A DNA stretch of 64,000 bases from Pyrrhosoma nymphula (taxonomy: Eukaryota > Arthropoda > Insecta > Odonata > Coenagrionidae): contig OY754329.1 of the NCBI GenBank assembly GCA_963573305.1, positions 45,404,417 through 45,468,416 of the forward strand. Direction: 5' to 3'. A program made the translations under genes and the position numbers. The notes under the pieces were generated by a model. The model searched no databases. It was not told where the DNA came from and was given only the letters and a program-made list of their open reading frames with translations. How positions within the stretch are numbered: position 1 is the stretch's first letter; the number at the start of each line of letters is the position of its first letter. Positions 45,715-57,720 of the stretch are shown in pieces.

Positions 45715-48303
45715 CTATTTGACTGAGGAATGGGTATGGTGAATTTACATACATGCCGGTGCATAGTGCATTGGTTCAGTCCATCAGTTTGATGGGAGTA
45801 ACGAATGGTAGATTGATGTATTGACAATCTATCAAAAATGTTTGGAATTAAGATTTAAGAAAATTGCAATGTTAACAGATATCACCACTTGTAAAATATT
45901 GCGCCCTCACCTCTGTTACCAGACAGTGAAAACTTTAAGTATTGACGTAAATGTTGACGTAGCATAAATGACGTAAGAGTTAGGCTAGTTAAGAGAAGAT
46001 ATAGAATTGTGAACTTCATCCAAATTTGGGGTGACTACTACAAAATTCATAATAAAAATGATTGTCTGCGTACTGACTTGTCTAATTAGCACTAATTTTC
46101 AGTCGCTGTGGCGACTGACAGAAAGAGCACGACGAGTCCCATAATTAACATACTTGCAACGCTTCTAAAATCACTAGGGGCAGACACTTCGGTACATTAC
46201 CTTGTAATACTCATTTTAAATGGGTCCACTGAGTATCATTTTCCCACTGAACTTTCGTTTGAAGCTTGTAAAAGTTCTACAACAGTTTTAGACATAGTAA
46301 GAATAAACTTAATATTACCAGTAATACGCCTCACACACTGACTGTATCACGAGTAAACAAATATAAGGTTGAAATACATTTGTATCGTTCCTAAGTTTCT
46401 CAAAGGAACCTACAGGAAGCTATTCATTTAACTAACGAGATATTATGAAGTCCGAATGACTGTTTTCGCGGTGCTAATATTTAAAGTTCTGGGAGCATTG
46501 GCCAAGACTTACTTCCCTCTGAGTAGATTATAAATATTTCATGGAGTGGATCAATATTCTTCACTTTCTTTATGGCCAGATTTATCCTCTATTGCATTCT
46601 CAACGCATGCCCATAATACCACCACATGGCGCACTAAGGTCACTCTAGATCAAGTGAATCGAAAACCGTATTCGACCCTTTTTCGACCGTTGACGGTTCT
46701 CGGAAAGAATCGTACATTAGTCCCAGACACAAATTTTGGTAAGTTGGGCCCGCCTGCTCTCAATGAATCTCAACGCCCAGCCTTCAGCCCCTTAGCGTAA
46801 TCCTCGTCATTACATGTCTTTTAAATCATCTTAAGGAGAATACTCACGACACCAATACTGTACAGTGATTTTATTCGGGCGTGGACCAAAAGCTAATTTT
46901 CTAAACTTCGCCTGATATTTACCGCATTCCCACGTTACCAAGGCCAGGCTATAACTTGGCGGACACCAACAGCCGCATAGTTTTCCCAGAGACATGAGTG
47001 ATGGCAAAGTTACTTCAGAGCTTTATCTCTCATGACTCTTCATTCCGTTAAGTGCTGTAGTATGAACCTATTCCCGGCGATATTCAGGTTTCCTCTAAAA
47101 AATTATTAAGGAATTTATCTCATCCCGAAAAATTATCTTAAACAGTTTACGGTGCATTCATTAAAAAAGGCAATTTTAGCTTGTTTTATACAAATTCATG
47201 ATATAATATTTCGTTACCACTCCTCAGCTGAAATAGCCATTCGGTTTCCGCATGGGTCGTAGAAATTTATTAATTTACAAATGTGAAGAACTGGTTTACA
47301 TCCTTGTAATATGCGATACGAATAGGTTACTAAACTTATAAGCTGGCTTTCACGGGCACTGATAATTATGCAGGCAAAAATATTTATGGTAAAATCATAA
47401 TTTATAAAAATTTAAGTTTTGAGTCAGAAACTAACCAAAGTGGAAAATAAAAACACTTGATAAATTACAATTTAAAAAAAATTAGGGCTCGTGAGGCGAC
47501 ACCCATTGAAATATGCCTCTAAACAAGAAGAAAGCCTTCGCTCATTCAACCCCATAACTTTCATACTTTACCTTCCGTAAGTTGAACAATCTCAAGTCTA
47601 TAAAAGAAAATCCTCACAATTTCACAGCTTAGACATTTTTACAGCCCATCATTGCATTACCAGGTGGTATCGCAAAAACATTAGGGAGCATCCTAAGCCA
47701 TGACTATACGAGTTTATCCCTTAGAATTTACGTCATGAGAAAACACCATGTCGCTTCAGGAACACGCAGCACCATCCTTTATGCAAAGTTACGAGCAAGT
47801 TTACGGAGTCTTAATTTCCTAGTCAACAGAACAGGAAAATAACCATAAGCCATTCCCACGCTACTACGTACTGACTCGCGAAGAGCCTTCGCGCGGGGTG
47901 ATTCAAGAGAAACCGCTGCGGAGGATGTTTCTAACCAGATGGCACACGTTGCTGCACACGAAAAAAATTGAAAGAGAGAATAAGGAATCTAACATCCAGG
48001 GGTTAACCCATTCAGCCTTTCTAGACAACCGGCACATTCGTTACCAGAGCACTGCACTCCGTCGGCGACACGAATCCAATTCAACACACGTCACAATAGG
48101 TGGTAGCAGAAGTAGAACCGAGTAGAGCAGCGGTGGTCTTCATTGAGGAAATCCCATTAGAATTCGGTGCACGTTGGCCGCTGCCTTCGTTAAAAACTGC
48201 TGCGAGAGAGAACACACCTGATGGATGGACTAGCATGGGGAGCCACTAAAGACTCAGGAGGACACACGCTAGGGTAAAATTTCCTAAATTCCAAATCACG
48301 CGG
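45715..48303. other. AT-rich non-coding DNA
   Basis: No recognisable gene. Short frames at 46108-46341, 46546-46800 and 47898-48125 have no known motif. Confidence 0.35.
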
Positions 48304-48609
48304 GTTTCAGGGTGACACAGAGGATGTTATTTTGACCGCGCATTACATTTCGAGACCTGACAGAATCGACAAAATAAATGAAACACTCCCGAACATTGGG
48401 TACAAAAATTCCTTCTTCCCACGCACCCTATTACAGTGACTACAAAAAATAAAATAGCGAGACACAAGACACTCCGTTATAATGTGAATTTCAATTATCC
48501 TTTCCCTCTTCCAATTACTACCCCTGATTTCCAACAGCTGGTGTCCCAACAACCCCTGCCACACGCCCCTGAGGCTGTCTGCAGGGTAGCATGCAGATGT
48601 AGATGATAA
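48304..48609 (+). mobile_element. SINE-like retroposon, copy c (5' module 2, most complete)
   Basis: Best copy of the family. Ordered landmarks: TTTCAGGGTGACACAGAGGA, TGTTATTTTGACC, AAATTCCTTCTTCCCACGCA, GTGACTACAAAAAATAAA, ACTCCGTTATAATGTG, AATTTCAATTATCCTTTCCC, CAGCTGGTGTCCCAACAACC, CCTGCCACACGCCCCTGAG, CTGTCTGCAGGGTAGCATGC, then AGATGTAGATG. About 300 bp. No A/B box pair found. Confidence 0.6.
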
Positions 48610-48639
48610 GTTGAGGGTATCAACTCCAGACACCAGCAA

Positions 48640-49090
48640 CAGCCACATTCGACCGGTCCACGCCGATGAAGTGTGAAGTTTCCTCGTCTCGGGATGAAGT
48701 ACGCGCGCGCAGGATCGGTGGACAAGGAGCCCGGACGACATCTTTACCTGACAGTATTAGAGATTGCAATCCGAATCTAATGCTGCCCGGTAAGATGTGA
48801 ACAGACGCTCCCGCATTGCTGCGACCGCTACGACAGTTGAGGGAGTGCGCGCGCGCGTTGACTGCCGGGCCGTCCTCAGGCGAAGATGACACCGCGGCGA
48901 CTGCGTTGTCGGGTGGCACGCCGGTCGCACTCACAAGATGGCGGCGGTAGTCCACGCTGCTCTGGGGGTCCAACACGAGAAGTCCACACCCATCCGCTGC
49001 TGCTGCTTCCACTCCTCATCTCTCCACAACTCTCACTACCACACACCCACCCACAGACTGGGAGGAGTGGGTAGGGGGTAAGGGGAAGAA
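48640..49090. promoter_or_regulatory. CpG-rich island with ATGGCGGC element
   Basis: Dense CpG (GCGCGCGCAGG, GCGCGCGCGTTG, CCGCGGCGACTGCG). On the plus strand CACAAGATGGCGGCGG at 48930-48945 has a good initiation context and opens MAAVVHAALGVQHEKSTPI, ending at a TAA that overlaps GGGGGTAAGG, a weak donor-like word. On the minus strand the same place reads CGCCGCCATCTTGTGAGTG, with a donor-like GTGAGT. AAGATGGCGGC also matches the YY1/Pho-type site common at metazoan promoters. A promoter with a first exon is plausible but unproven; the long minus-strand frame here has no ATG. Confidence 0.35.
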
Positions 49091-51107
49091 CGCATCCCCC
49101 TCCTCTGGGTGGTTTGCATCACATGGCACGTAGGCCCTCTCCCTTAAATAAAAAAGAAAAAGCATGCGACATATCTGCCTGAGGCAATACAGAGGCTGTG
49201 CAGTATCCTCCTCAGCTGCTGATGCTAGGCAAGATAAAAGGGAAATTAAGCAGAACGGGCAAGGAAAAGAGTTTCACCATTAATAAAATTATATCACATG
49301 GAACCTACTTCATGCACATGCGACTACATCGATGGGCGTTCACAATGGTGACAATGTAATAGTGCATGAATATTACCGACTTTTCCTTCGTTGTAGTGAT
49401 CTCAAAGAATGATCAGCCTCTCACAGCTCATACTAGACTGAACGGATATAAAAGTTAACCGTATGAACCACTTACTATTCGTTTCTTCAATGATTACAGT
49501 TTAAACCGATAAAATTTCTGATTTAAGCTACAATATGTTGCGCAACATTGCCACAGCAAAGACAATTAAAGGTTAGGTTTACTACAAACGTCAAGAATTC
49601 CCTAAGAATGATGAGTATGGGAAAATGTAACTTCAGCAAGCTTCGCATGTGGGTGTAAGCGAAAACTGCATGGTATGAACTGAACAAGTAATGAATGGAT
49701 TAACAAGATTGAAACACGCGAGGAATGCTGTTGATCCTCCTTTCATAGCCCTCATAACACAAGAAATTAATACCAGCTGGTGATTTAACAGTACCAAACG
49801 GCCAAATCTGAGGCTTTTTATTTCACTGAAATACCAGTGAATGTAGGGAAACTGATGTTGTGAGAGAGAAAGAGCTAAGATCGTGAAAATTGTAATAAAA
49901 TAACACAAACAGCATCAGGAAATGCGAACTGCTATGCTAACTTTTCGTCCAGACGTAAGTCATTTAGATTAAATTCTAATGAAGGAAATTAACACCCAGC
50001 ACAGAAAATACTCCTAAAAAACCTGTACACGCAGAAATGACAACAGGAATTGGAAGAGCTGATCAATTGAATAAATGAGTTACTATCTCACATTAGTTTA
50101 ACAATTATTTTAACTGATCAAATTAACTATCACGTAGAAAATTCTTGGTGATGACTACTGGGAAAACTATAGCCATACATGTCATATAACGTTGTGGTTT
50201 TCTTTAAAAATGTAATACGATTCAGAAAACAGCGTACAGGTAGCACTGTTAATAAGTGTAACGTTTTTAGGACTATAAGAAGAGAAAAGTGGAAACAATT
50301 ACGAAGATTTTACATGGCCACCGTGCACGGTCTATGAAACACCACGAATATTAAAATCAAGTAGAGAACTGGCTGATATCTATACCGAAAGTTACGAAAA
50401 CATTTCAGCTACCACATTTGGCAAAATAGCGAAGAAGGGAGAGGAATGTGGCTTGGAGCATCCTGACGGATGAAGTTCTGCCGACATCGCTATTCTAGCC
50501 AAACTCAACAATCTAACCCAGGCACATGCTTCCCTACAAGACAACCAATGGGCGAAGTCGATAAAATATAAAAAGGCTTTAATTATGTCGAGTTAGCTTC
50601 CTCCATAGTCAAGATTCGCGAGAGGCACCGCCGACATTGAATTGGGCAACTTATTCTTCGACGAGTGACGAAAAACTTCATGATTAAGTCTCACAGATAA
50701 TTTTAGGTGATTGCATAAGTGAAAGGTTTGGTGTACTTGAACGAAAACGCACGAGCCAAGAATGCCCTCTTTTCGTTTTTGGCCACTTGTTTGAATGAAT
50801 CGTTCCAGGGGTATAGCCTCGAGATTCGATTAGTCGAAGTACCTCCGGAACTGAAAAATGCTTCTAAATTAATGCATTTAAGAGTTACGGAAAAGTTAAT
50901 TACGTTCAATGCCAAGAAATGTGAAACATTTCCAATTTGCGAAAATTCGACTCGAATTTTTATCAGAACCTACCGGGATGAAAAAAATTAAGAAACCATT
51001 TTCCCCATCTAGAACTCCATTTACGTGAGTGGAGTGCACACACTAAGGCCACTGAAATTGCTTATGACTAGTACTGACAGAAGCGACAAATTAAGATTTA
51101 AAACTAC
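49091..51107. other. AT-rich non-coding DNA
   Basis: No recognisable gene or element. A plus-strand frame at 50719-50991 (90 codons) has no family I know. Confidence 0.35.
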
Positions 51108-51201
51108 CGACTGACACGCACACAAATTTCTTGGTTTTATTGCAGATGTTGACCCCCTGCCACAGGCCCCCACAGTGGCCCGCTGGGTAGTACGTAGATG
51201 G
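51108..51201 (+). mobile_element. SINE-like retroposon, copy f (3' part only)
   Basis: Carries GACCCCCTGCCACAGGCCCC, CACAGTGGCCCGCTGGGTAG and TACGTAGATGG, the 3' tail of the family, without either long 5' module. Confidence 0.45.
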
Positions 51202-51289
51202 AATTAACCACTAGAAAACTTTTCAATTATATGCATTCATAAAATTCACGAAACATTTATGCGCAATGAACTTCCTCCTCCGGAAAAAC

Positions 51290-51690
51290 AGAGAGAGAAA
51301 TCAACTCTTCAAAAAAAACTGATGGGACAACCCCGACCCGTATGGAGAGCGAAGTATAGGGAGAGATAAAAATGAGACATCGGGGCTGTTCAGATAGGTG
51401 CGAGCCTGAGGAAACTCCGCTGAAGTCAAAACCACGCGCTCAAGCGAGATCAAGATGGAAGAAAGAGAAGTGTTTGAGGAGGGGCGGCGCTGGGAGACGG
51501 ACAGACGGCAACCACCTTACTCGCCATTTTTAGACACCGGCCGAGTGAGTTGACACTCCCCCTACAACAGAGTTTTAATCCGAAGCGACGCGCTGTGTCC
51601 CGAGCACCAGTTCCGCCACATGGTCTCGACTGCAAACACGATCCCGGGTCACTCACACTCGATGGATAGGCGCACATGTCTTTTTAAGGC
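51290..51690. promoter_or_regulatory. GC-richer island with possible first-exon signals
   Basis: Plus strand: GATCAAGATGGAAG at about 51446 opens a 33-codon frame (MEEREVFEEGRRWETDR...) that runs into CCGAGTGAGTTG, a GTGAGT donor-like word. Minus strand: AAAATGGCGAGTAAGG at about 51513-51528 gives MASKVVAVCPSPS. The two strands contradict each other, so at most one can be real. Listed as a regulatory or first-exon candidate only. Confidence 0.2.
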
Positions 51691-52799
51691 GGTTGCACCG
51701 TGAAACGACTAGAATGTTTTTTAGTTCAGTCACTGGCTACTTATATAAAATAGGGAGTCATCCGTTTGATATGAACAACAAAACCATACCTCTCCACGCT
51801 AGGTATATAAAGTAAACAGTTCTTGAAATTGCATAAAGGTATGCACGAGAACTGACGAAACATGAGGAATATAGTGATTCAATCTATAACTTTCCGCGAA
51901 AAACTATCGGAATCGAATTCTCTCAATGGTATGGTTATAAAATTAAGGAACCAATTTATATTAAGTGTTGAGTTATTAGAAAATAACTTGTTAAAATGCA
52001 TCAGTTCGATAGAAATGGCGCTGCAGCCGGCTTCTATGATAGGTAAAAATTATAAAATACACTCTTAGAATTACCTGCATGTTTTGCACCAAGATTGTTA
52101 AACAGCCAAAAAATGTCATCCGCAAAAGCAGTTTTTTCTAACATAAAAACTAAAATATGAAATTCCATATTACCTAGTTTAGACGCACACGGTCGCGGTG
52201 GATACCCTATTATAACCATTCGGTCCACCTCTTCTACGTCAATTACTGCTAAAAGCTTAGCAAAACCGATCACTGGTGCTTCTAGTATCAAGGCTTAAGT
52301 GTAGCCTCATCCTAATACAGAAAGGATCTGTAATGATGAAACTCAGTCCAATCCACTCCCACCCATACAGTTTCCGCCATGCAACACCAAAATTCTAGCA
52401 GTGCTTTCAAATAGTCACTGAGTATACAGCTCACATGAGTGTGGTAGGGCTGATGCTAAATTAAGGAAATTCGAGGAATCACATACCCTTCCATTATGTC
52501 CTCAGCAGCTACAGTGATTCTAATGAATACAAATGAAATTCATAGTTAAGAGGGGGGACTTGCATTAGAGCATGCTCGGAAATTAAATTATGCAAAGGCG
52601 ATCCAAAAAAATGCAAATGCAGATAATATACTTGCATGAGCGCATATTACTTCGTTAATGCCCTTAACCGACCGATAATAGTACTCTAGAAAAATGACAG
52701 TGAAATGGTGGTGACGACAGCACAGTTATCCAATTTAAAGACAAATTAAATATGAATAGATGCTTACAAATAACAGTAAAAAACTTACTCGCCAAGCTT
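51691..52799. other. AT-rich non-coding DNA
   Basis: Nothing recognised. Confidence 0.35.
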
Positions 52800-54260
52800 C
52801 AGTGCCGGCACGTATTAAATACAGAGCCTACGAGGGCAGGTCCATCCGTGGACGCCCGCAGTCGCGTGCGGGTAGGGGTAACGTTCATCATACCAAAACC
52901 GATAGCACTAAGAAAACGCGAGAGAGGACATTGCACTGCACATGGCGGCATGCCTGTGTACTCACGGATTCTCCACGTCCAGCCACTTTCAATCCACTCT
53001 CGCCGTCCACCCCGACATCCAAATCCTCGATCTCCTCGCACTGTCCTACCCGCAAGCACTAGAGCCAGCTCTCCCCCAGTGTATCTCCTGCGTGGGCTGT
53101 AGCCTGCGTCGGTTGGTTTGCGGGGATGGAGAGAAGTGGAGAGTTTTCCCGTGGGCGGTTTCCGGGAGGAAAGAGGGAAGGTCTCTTCAAGGAGGCGGAG
53201 ACGATGGAAGAGAGGAAGGGAGGCGATGGAAAAGGGTGGAGCTGTGGAGGAGATGAGGGTGCAGCAGCCTTCGCCTGGAAAGGGGGTCGCCCTCTGCTAC
53301 ACCCGGGGAGGAGGAACCAACTGGCGGTGGTGTCCCCTCGTCGGCATCGGGAGTCGCACTGCTGACCGCCCGACTGGGAGGAGAAGACGCCCTCCCGCTA
53401 GAAGTCATGCGTCCAAACCCCTCCCCCACCACCACAGCTCGCACTAGCTGATATGCACTCTTGAGGTCACGGAATTTGCTTCCTCAGATTAGAGAGAGAG
53501 TTCGAATGTGGATGGAGGGGAGAGAACTCATTGGTGGGGAGGGGAGAAGGAGATAGCGAGGTGGTCAGACGCCCCCAAAGGTCGGAGGGCTCGCCCCTGC
53601 CCCCTCCCCTCATCGCCACGGCACCAAGCATACCTCATACCAGCGCACCATCTAATCGAGCGCCCCCTGTGCCCCCGTTTGAACTGCCGTCACCACCTCC
53701 CCGTGAACACACAACCCCTCTCTAACTGCCCTGCAGATAGCGCCCCCACACTCACTGCGGTGCCACACACGAGTATTATCCTCCCTATACCCCACCTCCT
53801 CCGCTGTCCTTCGAAAGAGCGGGGGACACAGAACAGTGCCTTGTATAACCAACCTCCCCGCCTTCGTCATACGCCGACGCCGCCCACCCCGACTCCCGCG
53901 GGTGCCGCCGCCGTTGGTCTCGTTATCGCGGCTCACCCCCTGCCCTCACTCCCACTCCTCCAGGGGCGATGGGTTGTGCAAGTGGTGCGTGGCGGATATC
54001 CGGCCACAGGGCGACAGACAGATTCCTCTCTTTCTACTTCTTTCCCTCCCTCTCTCGAGTCGCGAGATCGGAATGGGACTTCTGCGTCGCCCACGCCGCC
54101 AGAGGGCTGCTGCGCAGGGATATCTCCATTTTGGAAGGCAGCCCCCCAACCTCCCTGCTCCACGTCCATGCAAGCTCCAGGCAAACCAGGCGGCAAGGCG
54201 AGCACCGCCCATTTCACGGGCTCCCACGAGGTGCGGGGACAACCGGGAAGCTAACCTTCA
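52800..54260. promoter_or_regulatory. Largest GC-rich island of the window
   Basis: About 1.45 kb of C-rich and G-rich low-complexity DNA with many CpG. It contains frames of up to 248 codons (53508-54254, plus) together with 80-100-codon frames on the opposite strand and in other frames. Predicted peptides are rich in Pro, Arg, Ser and Gly with no domain. Simultaneous openness on both strands is what GC-rich DNA gives by chance. Could be a promoter or CpG island of a neighbouring gene. Confidence 0.25.
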
Positions 54261-55426
54261 ACTGACCATGGCATTAAAACCACTGTTTGGAATTTGTCTA
54301 AGGCTGTTTTTCAGCAATGACATGATTCACCGGTTGCACTAAGGACGAATTCGGTTGGAAATACACTATCGAGACATCATGGAACGAATTATTGTCACCG
54401 AAATAAATATAATATCATGATCCCAGTCCAAAAATCAAAGAAGTGCTCAGTCAGATGATTGTCGTTCCCAAAGTGAAGACACGGTACAAGAATCTTTCTT
54501 GTAATCTCCTATTACGAATGACTGGTTTCATCAATTTTGTGAGACTGGCGAGGACGCGAAAGGGAGATCACCGGGAAAAAGTATCATGAATGGCTATCAA
54601 ATTGAAACAAGTGCCGAAACAATAAATTTGTCAAGACATCCAGAATGTAAGTGTGCCTTACGAACCTTCATTAATTGCACGACGTACGAAGCTCTCCCGA
54701 TACTGTTTTAACACGTTCAATGGATTGAAACGCATACTGATTCGTTATCACCACTGTCTTCTAGCGGTTTGCCTACCGAACACAAGACTAGCCTGGGGCC
54801 TTATTCATTAAGGACTAGACATGATCTAACCTCGGTAAATCCGTGAATGTAACGTCACTTCCCCCGACAAATTTCAACTTTTGAAAGGCCCTATTTGAAA
54901 TTTTAGAGGCTGTGACGCCAAAATTTCGTCTATGTCGAGGCTCTGAAAATCCGAGAACATACAGAATAGCCCCCCGGGTCGATAAACTTGCTTCACCCTT
55001 GACACTGCAAACATGACAGAAAAGGAACGCAATGAACTGCAAAAAATGTCGAAATGAGATTAAAAATTATACACCACAATGTCAAATAGTCCTTGAAATT
55101 AGGGCCGGCTGGGGAGAGTACAAAAACTAGTTAATCAACGCCAAAGGATTCAAGCTTAAATATAGTTAATTTTCTGAGTGGATATGGGGTATGTCAGACT
55201 TAAGTCTAGTAAAAGAATTGACTCTTTACGAAACACCTAGGTTTGTTAAGTCGAAACAATATTTTCAACGTGGAGAAGGGTATGAGCAAGTATAAAAAAT
55301 TCTAGCCAAGGATACTTTTTATCCTATCGAAAACCACAAATATAAGGCGTATTTTCCACGAATTCCATGCTCATTGCCTTGAGTATACAAACACAATAAA
55401 AAGTTAAGAATTTGAAGGACTAATAG
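54261..55426. other. AT-rich non-coding DNA
   Basis: No gene or element recognised before the hAT MITE. Confidence 0.35.
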
Positions 55427-55864
55427 CAGGGGCGGATCCAGGATTTTTCTTTGGGGGGGGGCACAAGGGTCTGATGGGCAAACGGTCTTCTCATATTTGG
55501 GATTAAAAAACAACATACAAAAATTAATGTACGAAATATGCTTTTTATTTTAATATAGATATTACTAATATGCAAGCATTAATTAGTTACGTATATAATA
55601 ACGGCAGTTTTCTATTATGTTTCCTGCTGAAGAGTTCCAGTACTTCATTAACGTTCATTTTTGACACAATGTCTTCCTTCCCACTTGGGCGATGTTTTTT
55701 TCGAGCGCTGACTAGCGAATGACCAATGACCGGCAAATCTGTCTTCTTGACTTGTGCTTACAAAAGAAAACGAACGTAATTATAACGGGCCCGTATTAAA
55801 AATCTTGTCCATTATTTAAGCGTCTGGGATGGGGCACGTGCCCCCCCCCCTAAATCCGCCTATG
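55427..55864. mobile_element. hAT-superfamily MITE with perfect 8-bp duplication
   Basis: Left end CAGGGGCGGATCCAGG; right end complement CATAGGCGGATTTAGG, followed inward on both sides by long G (or C) runs and GCAC. The flanking 8 bp ACTAATAG are identical at 55419-55426 and 55865-55872, the hAT hallmark. 438 bp, AT-rich non-coding core. The perfect duplication suggests a fairly young insertion compared with the one at 1819-2259. Confidence 0.88.
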
Positions 55865-56545
55865 ACTAATAGTAAAACCACAAATTGATGAGAAGCAGGT
55901 TGCTAGGCTAACATGAAGCAATGTTTGTGGTTACTAAGGCTTAACAGACTCTCCAAACAAATAGAATATCTTTTCCTAAGCTGCCACTGACTGTAAAGCT
56001 TACGACTATTAGTATACATCTTTTGAATAAAAACCATTAGCAAAGCTAACTAACCCAAGATTTTCTTTCAGCCGGAAAAATATCTTCACGGAATCATCCA
56101 GAAGTAAGTCAACGGCAACGCACAGGTTGATATTTACAGGTCAATTATGTACAAGTTTTTACCTTCATTCAAAATTCTCTTTCTTAAGATATCAATTTAT
56201 ACAAATTCAACCTAACAGAACGGAACGGAAGACAGAGCGAAAATCCGACGAGTAACGCGCACGAGTGTACGCTTGATCACTTGGCCTCCAGTAGGACGAC
56301 ATATGAGCGGCACTGGTGAGCTTATCATTCCTGGCATTTAAGGCAGCGCCGATCCGAAAACATCAGCGCACACGAGCGTCGGCAAACGGCCTGACGAACG
56401 CAGGCGAGACGTTCAGTAACCTGCCGACAGGTTGCATTCTACAGGTACACAACAGTCGCGACCGAAATGTTTCGTAAATAGAAAACGAATTCGTTCAAAC
56501 TCCCGCACTCAAAAATCTAATTTTTATCTCGCAGTAATAAAAAGC
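55865..56545. other. Non-coding DNA with a small CpG-rich patch
   Basis: 56230-56430 has clustered CpG (ACGCGCACGAGTGTACGC, ACACGAGCGTCGGCAAACGG). No gene recognised. Confidence 0.35.
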
Positions 56546-57107
56546 TTAAGGTGGCAGGAGCGATTATTGCGAGCATTTGAGTGCACTTTTTCATAACTTT
56601 TCAAGTCGAAAAAATTCTTGAACCACATTTCACTTAATTGCATCAGTCTATACTGTGGAGATATCCATGCACGCAATAATTCAAATGATGAAATAATTAC
56701 ATTTTAAATATATAGCCTTAATTAAAGAATTGTTATGACAATAGTTTACGTCGCGGAATTAGAAATTTAATCGAAAATTATACCAAAAAACGCTTTTTTA
56801 CTTTGTAAGACACCTTGATATTTGCATATTGAAAAATCACTTAGTGAATTCCACACTTTAATTACGAATAAACAGACCCAGGTTTCGGCAACTCACAATC
56901 AGTGCCATTGAAATCCTTCCAATAACGGAACTTAATATTTAGCGTTATGCCATAAGACTACGGGTTAAGATAGCACTGAATTGCCAATAAACCATATCGA
57001 TAACATGCCATTTTTTTCCCTTTCTTCCTTTCCCTATATTATTAATATGGACAGGTATGCAAAGTTTCACGCTAAGCTGTAAATAAATATCACTCCAACC
57101 ACCTTAA
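56546..57107 (+). mobile_element. TTAA-bounded MITE, family C, copy 1
   Basis: Left end TTAAGGTGGCAGGAGCGATT; right end TATCACTCCAACCACCTTAA. Interior landmarks ATTTGAGTGCAC, ATAACTTTTCA, CCACATTTCAC, GATAGCACTGAATTGCCAAT, TATGCAAAGTTTCACGC. 562 bp, non-coding. Same orientation as the copy at 42716. Confidence 0.72.
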
Positions 57108-57199
57108 CATCCATTTTTGATGTCGTGGATTAAAAATCAATAAAAATGACAGTCGCAGATTCGATTATGGGCGTTCTTTTATTCTCACACAAGCTCCAG

Positions 57200-57720
57200 C
57201 GCACATCAACACATCCCAATCTGAGGGCAAGGGTGCGTCAACGAATGGAAAGCAAGTGCGCTTTCTGTTGTGCGGCGCAAGGTTAAACAAACAAAGCATT
57301 CTCTCTTTCAAAGTAAAGCTCAAGAGACGCCACAAGACGCACTCCCGATTCCACCGTCCAAATCTCCTCCCTCGCATACCCACCCTTCCCCCACAGAAAA
57401 CCCCACACAAACACACTAAGTCCACAGCCCGAGAGATGCCGCCTCGTTTCAGTCCTCCACTTTCTCATCCCGCGTTAATCCTCCAGAAGCCAAGGGCACA
57501 GACACCACAAGTACAAGATGAAGGGGTGAACGCACCGAGACAGCCGCAAACTAACTGAGAGACATCTTCCGCGCAAGCCATCGCCTTCGGGTCGCTTACG
57601 TCGCGAAAAAAGACAGTGAGGACGAAAGTTCTGGAGTCCAGAGAGAAAGGAGTTAGGGAGGGGGGAATTAGTCGGGGAGAGATTTTAGGAGAATGGGGAG
57701 GGGAGTAAGCTTCCCCTACG
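57200..57720. promoter_or_regulatory. GC-richer island
   Basis: C-rich with frames open on both strands, no domain. Composition-based candidate only. Confidence 0.18.

Noticed and set aside
48620..49012. 130-codon minus-strand frame in the CpG island
   Set aside because: No ATG start (begins at a GTG just after an in-frame TGA) and no recognised domain. Kept only as part of the regulatory-island entry.
53508..54254. 248-codon plus-strand open frame
   Set aside because: It lies in GC-rich low-complexity DNA where other frames on both strands are open over the same bases. The peptide is Pro/Arg/Ser-rich with no domain.
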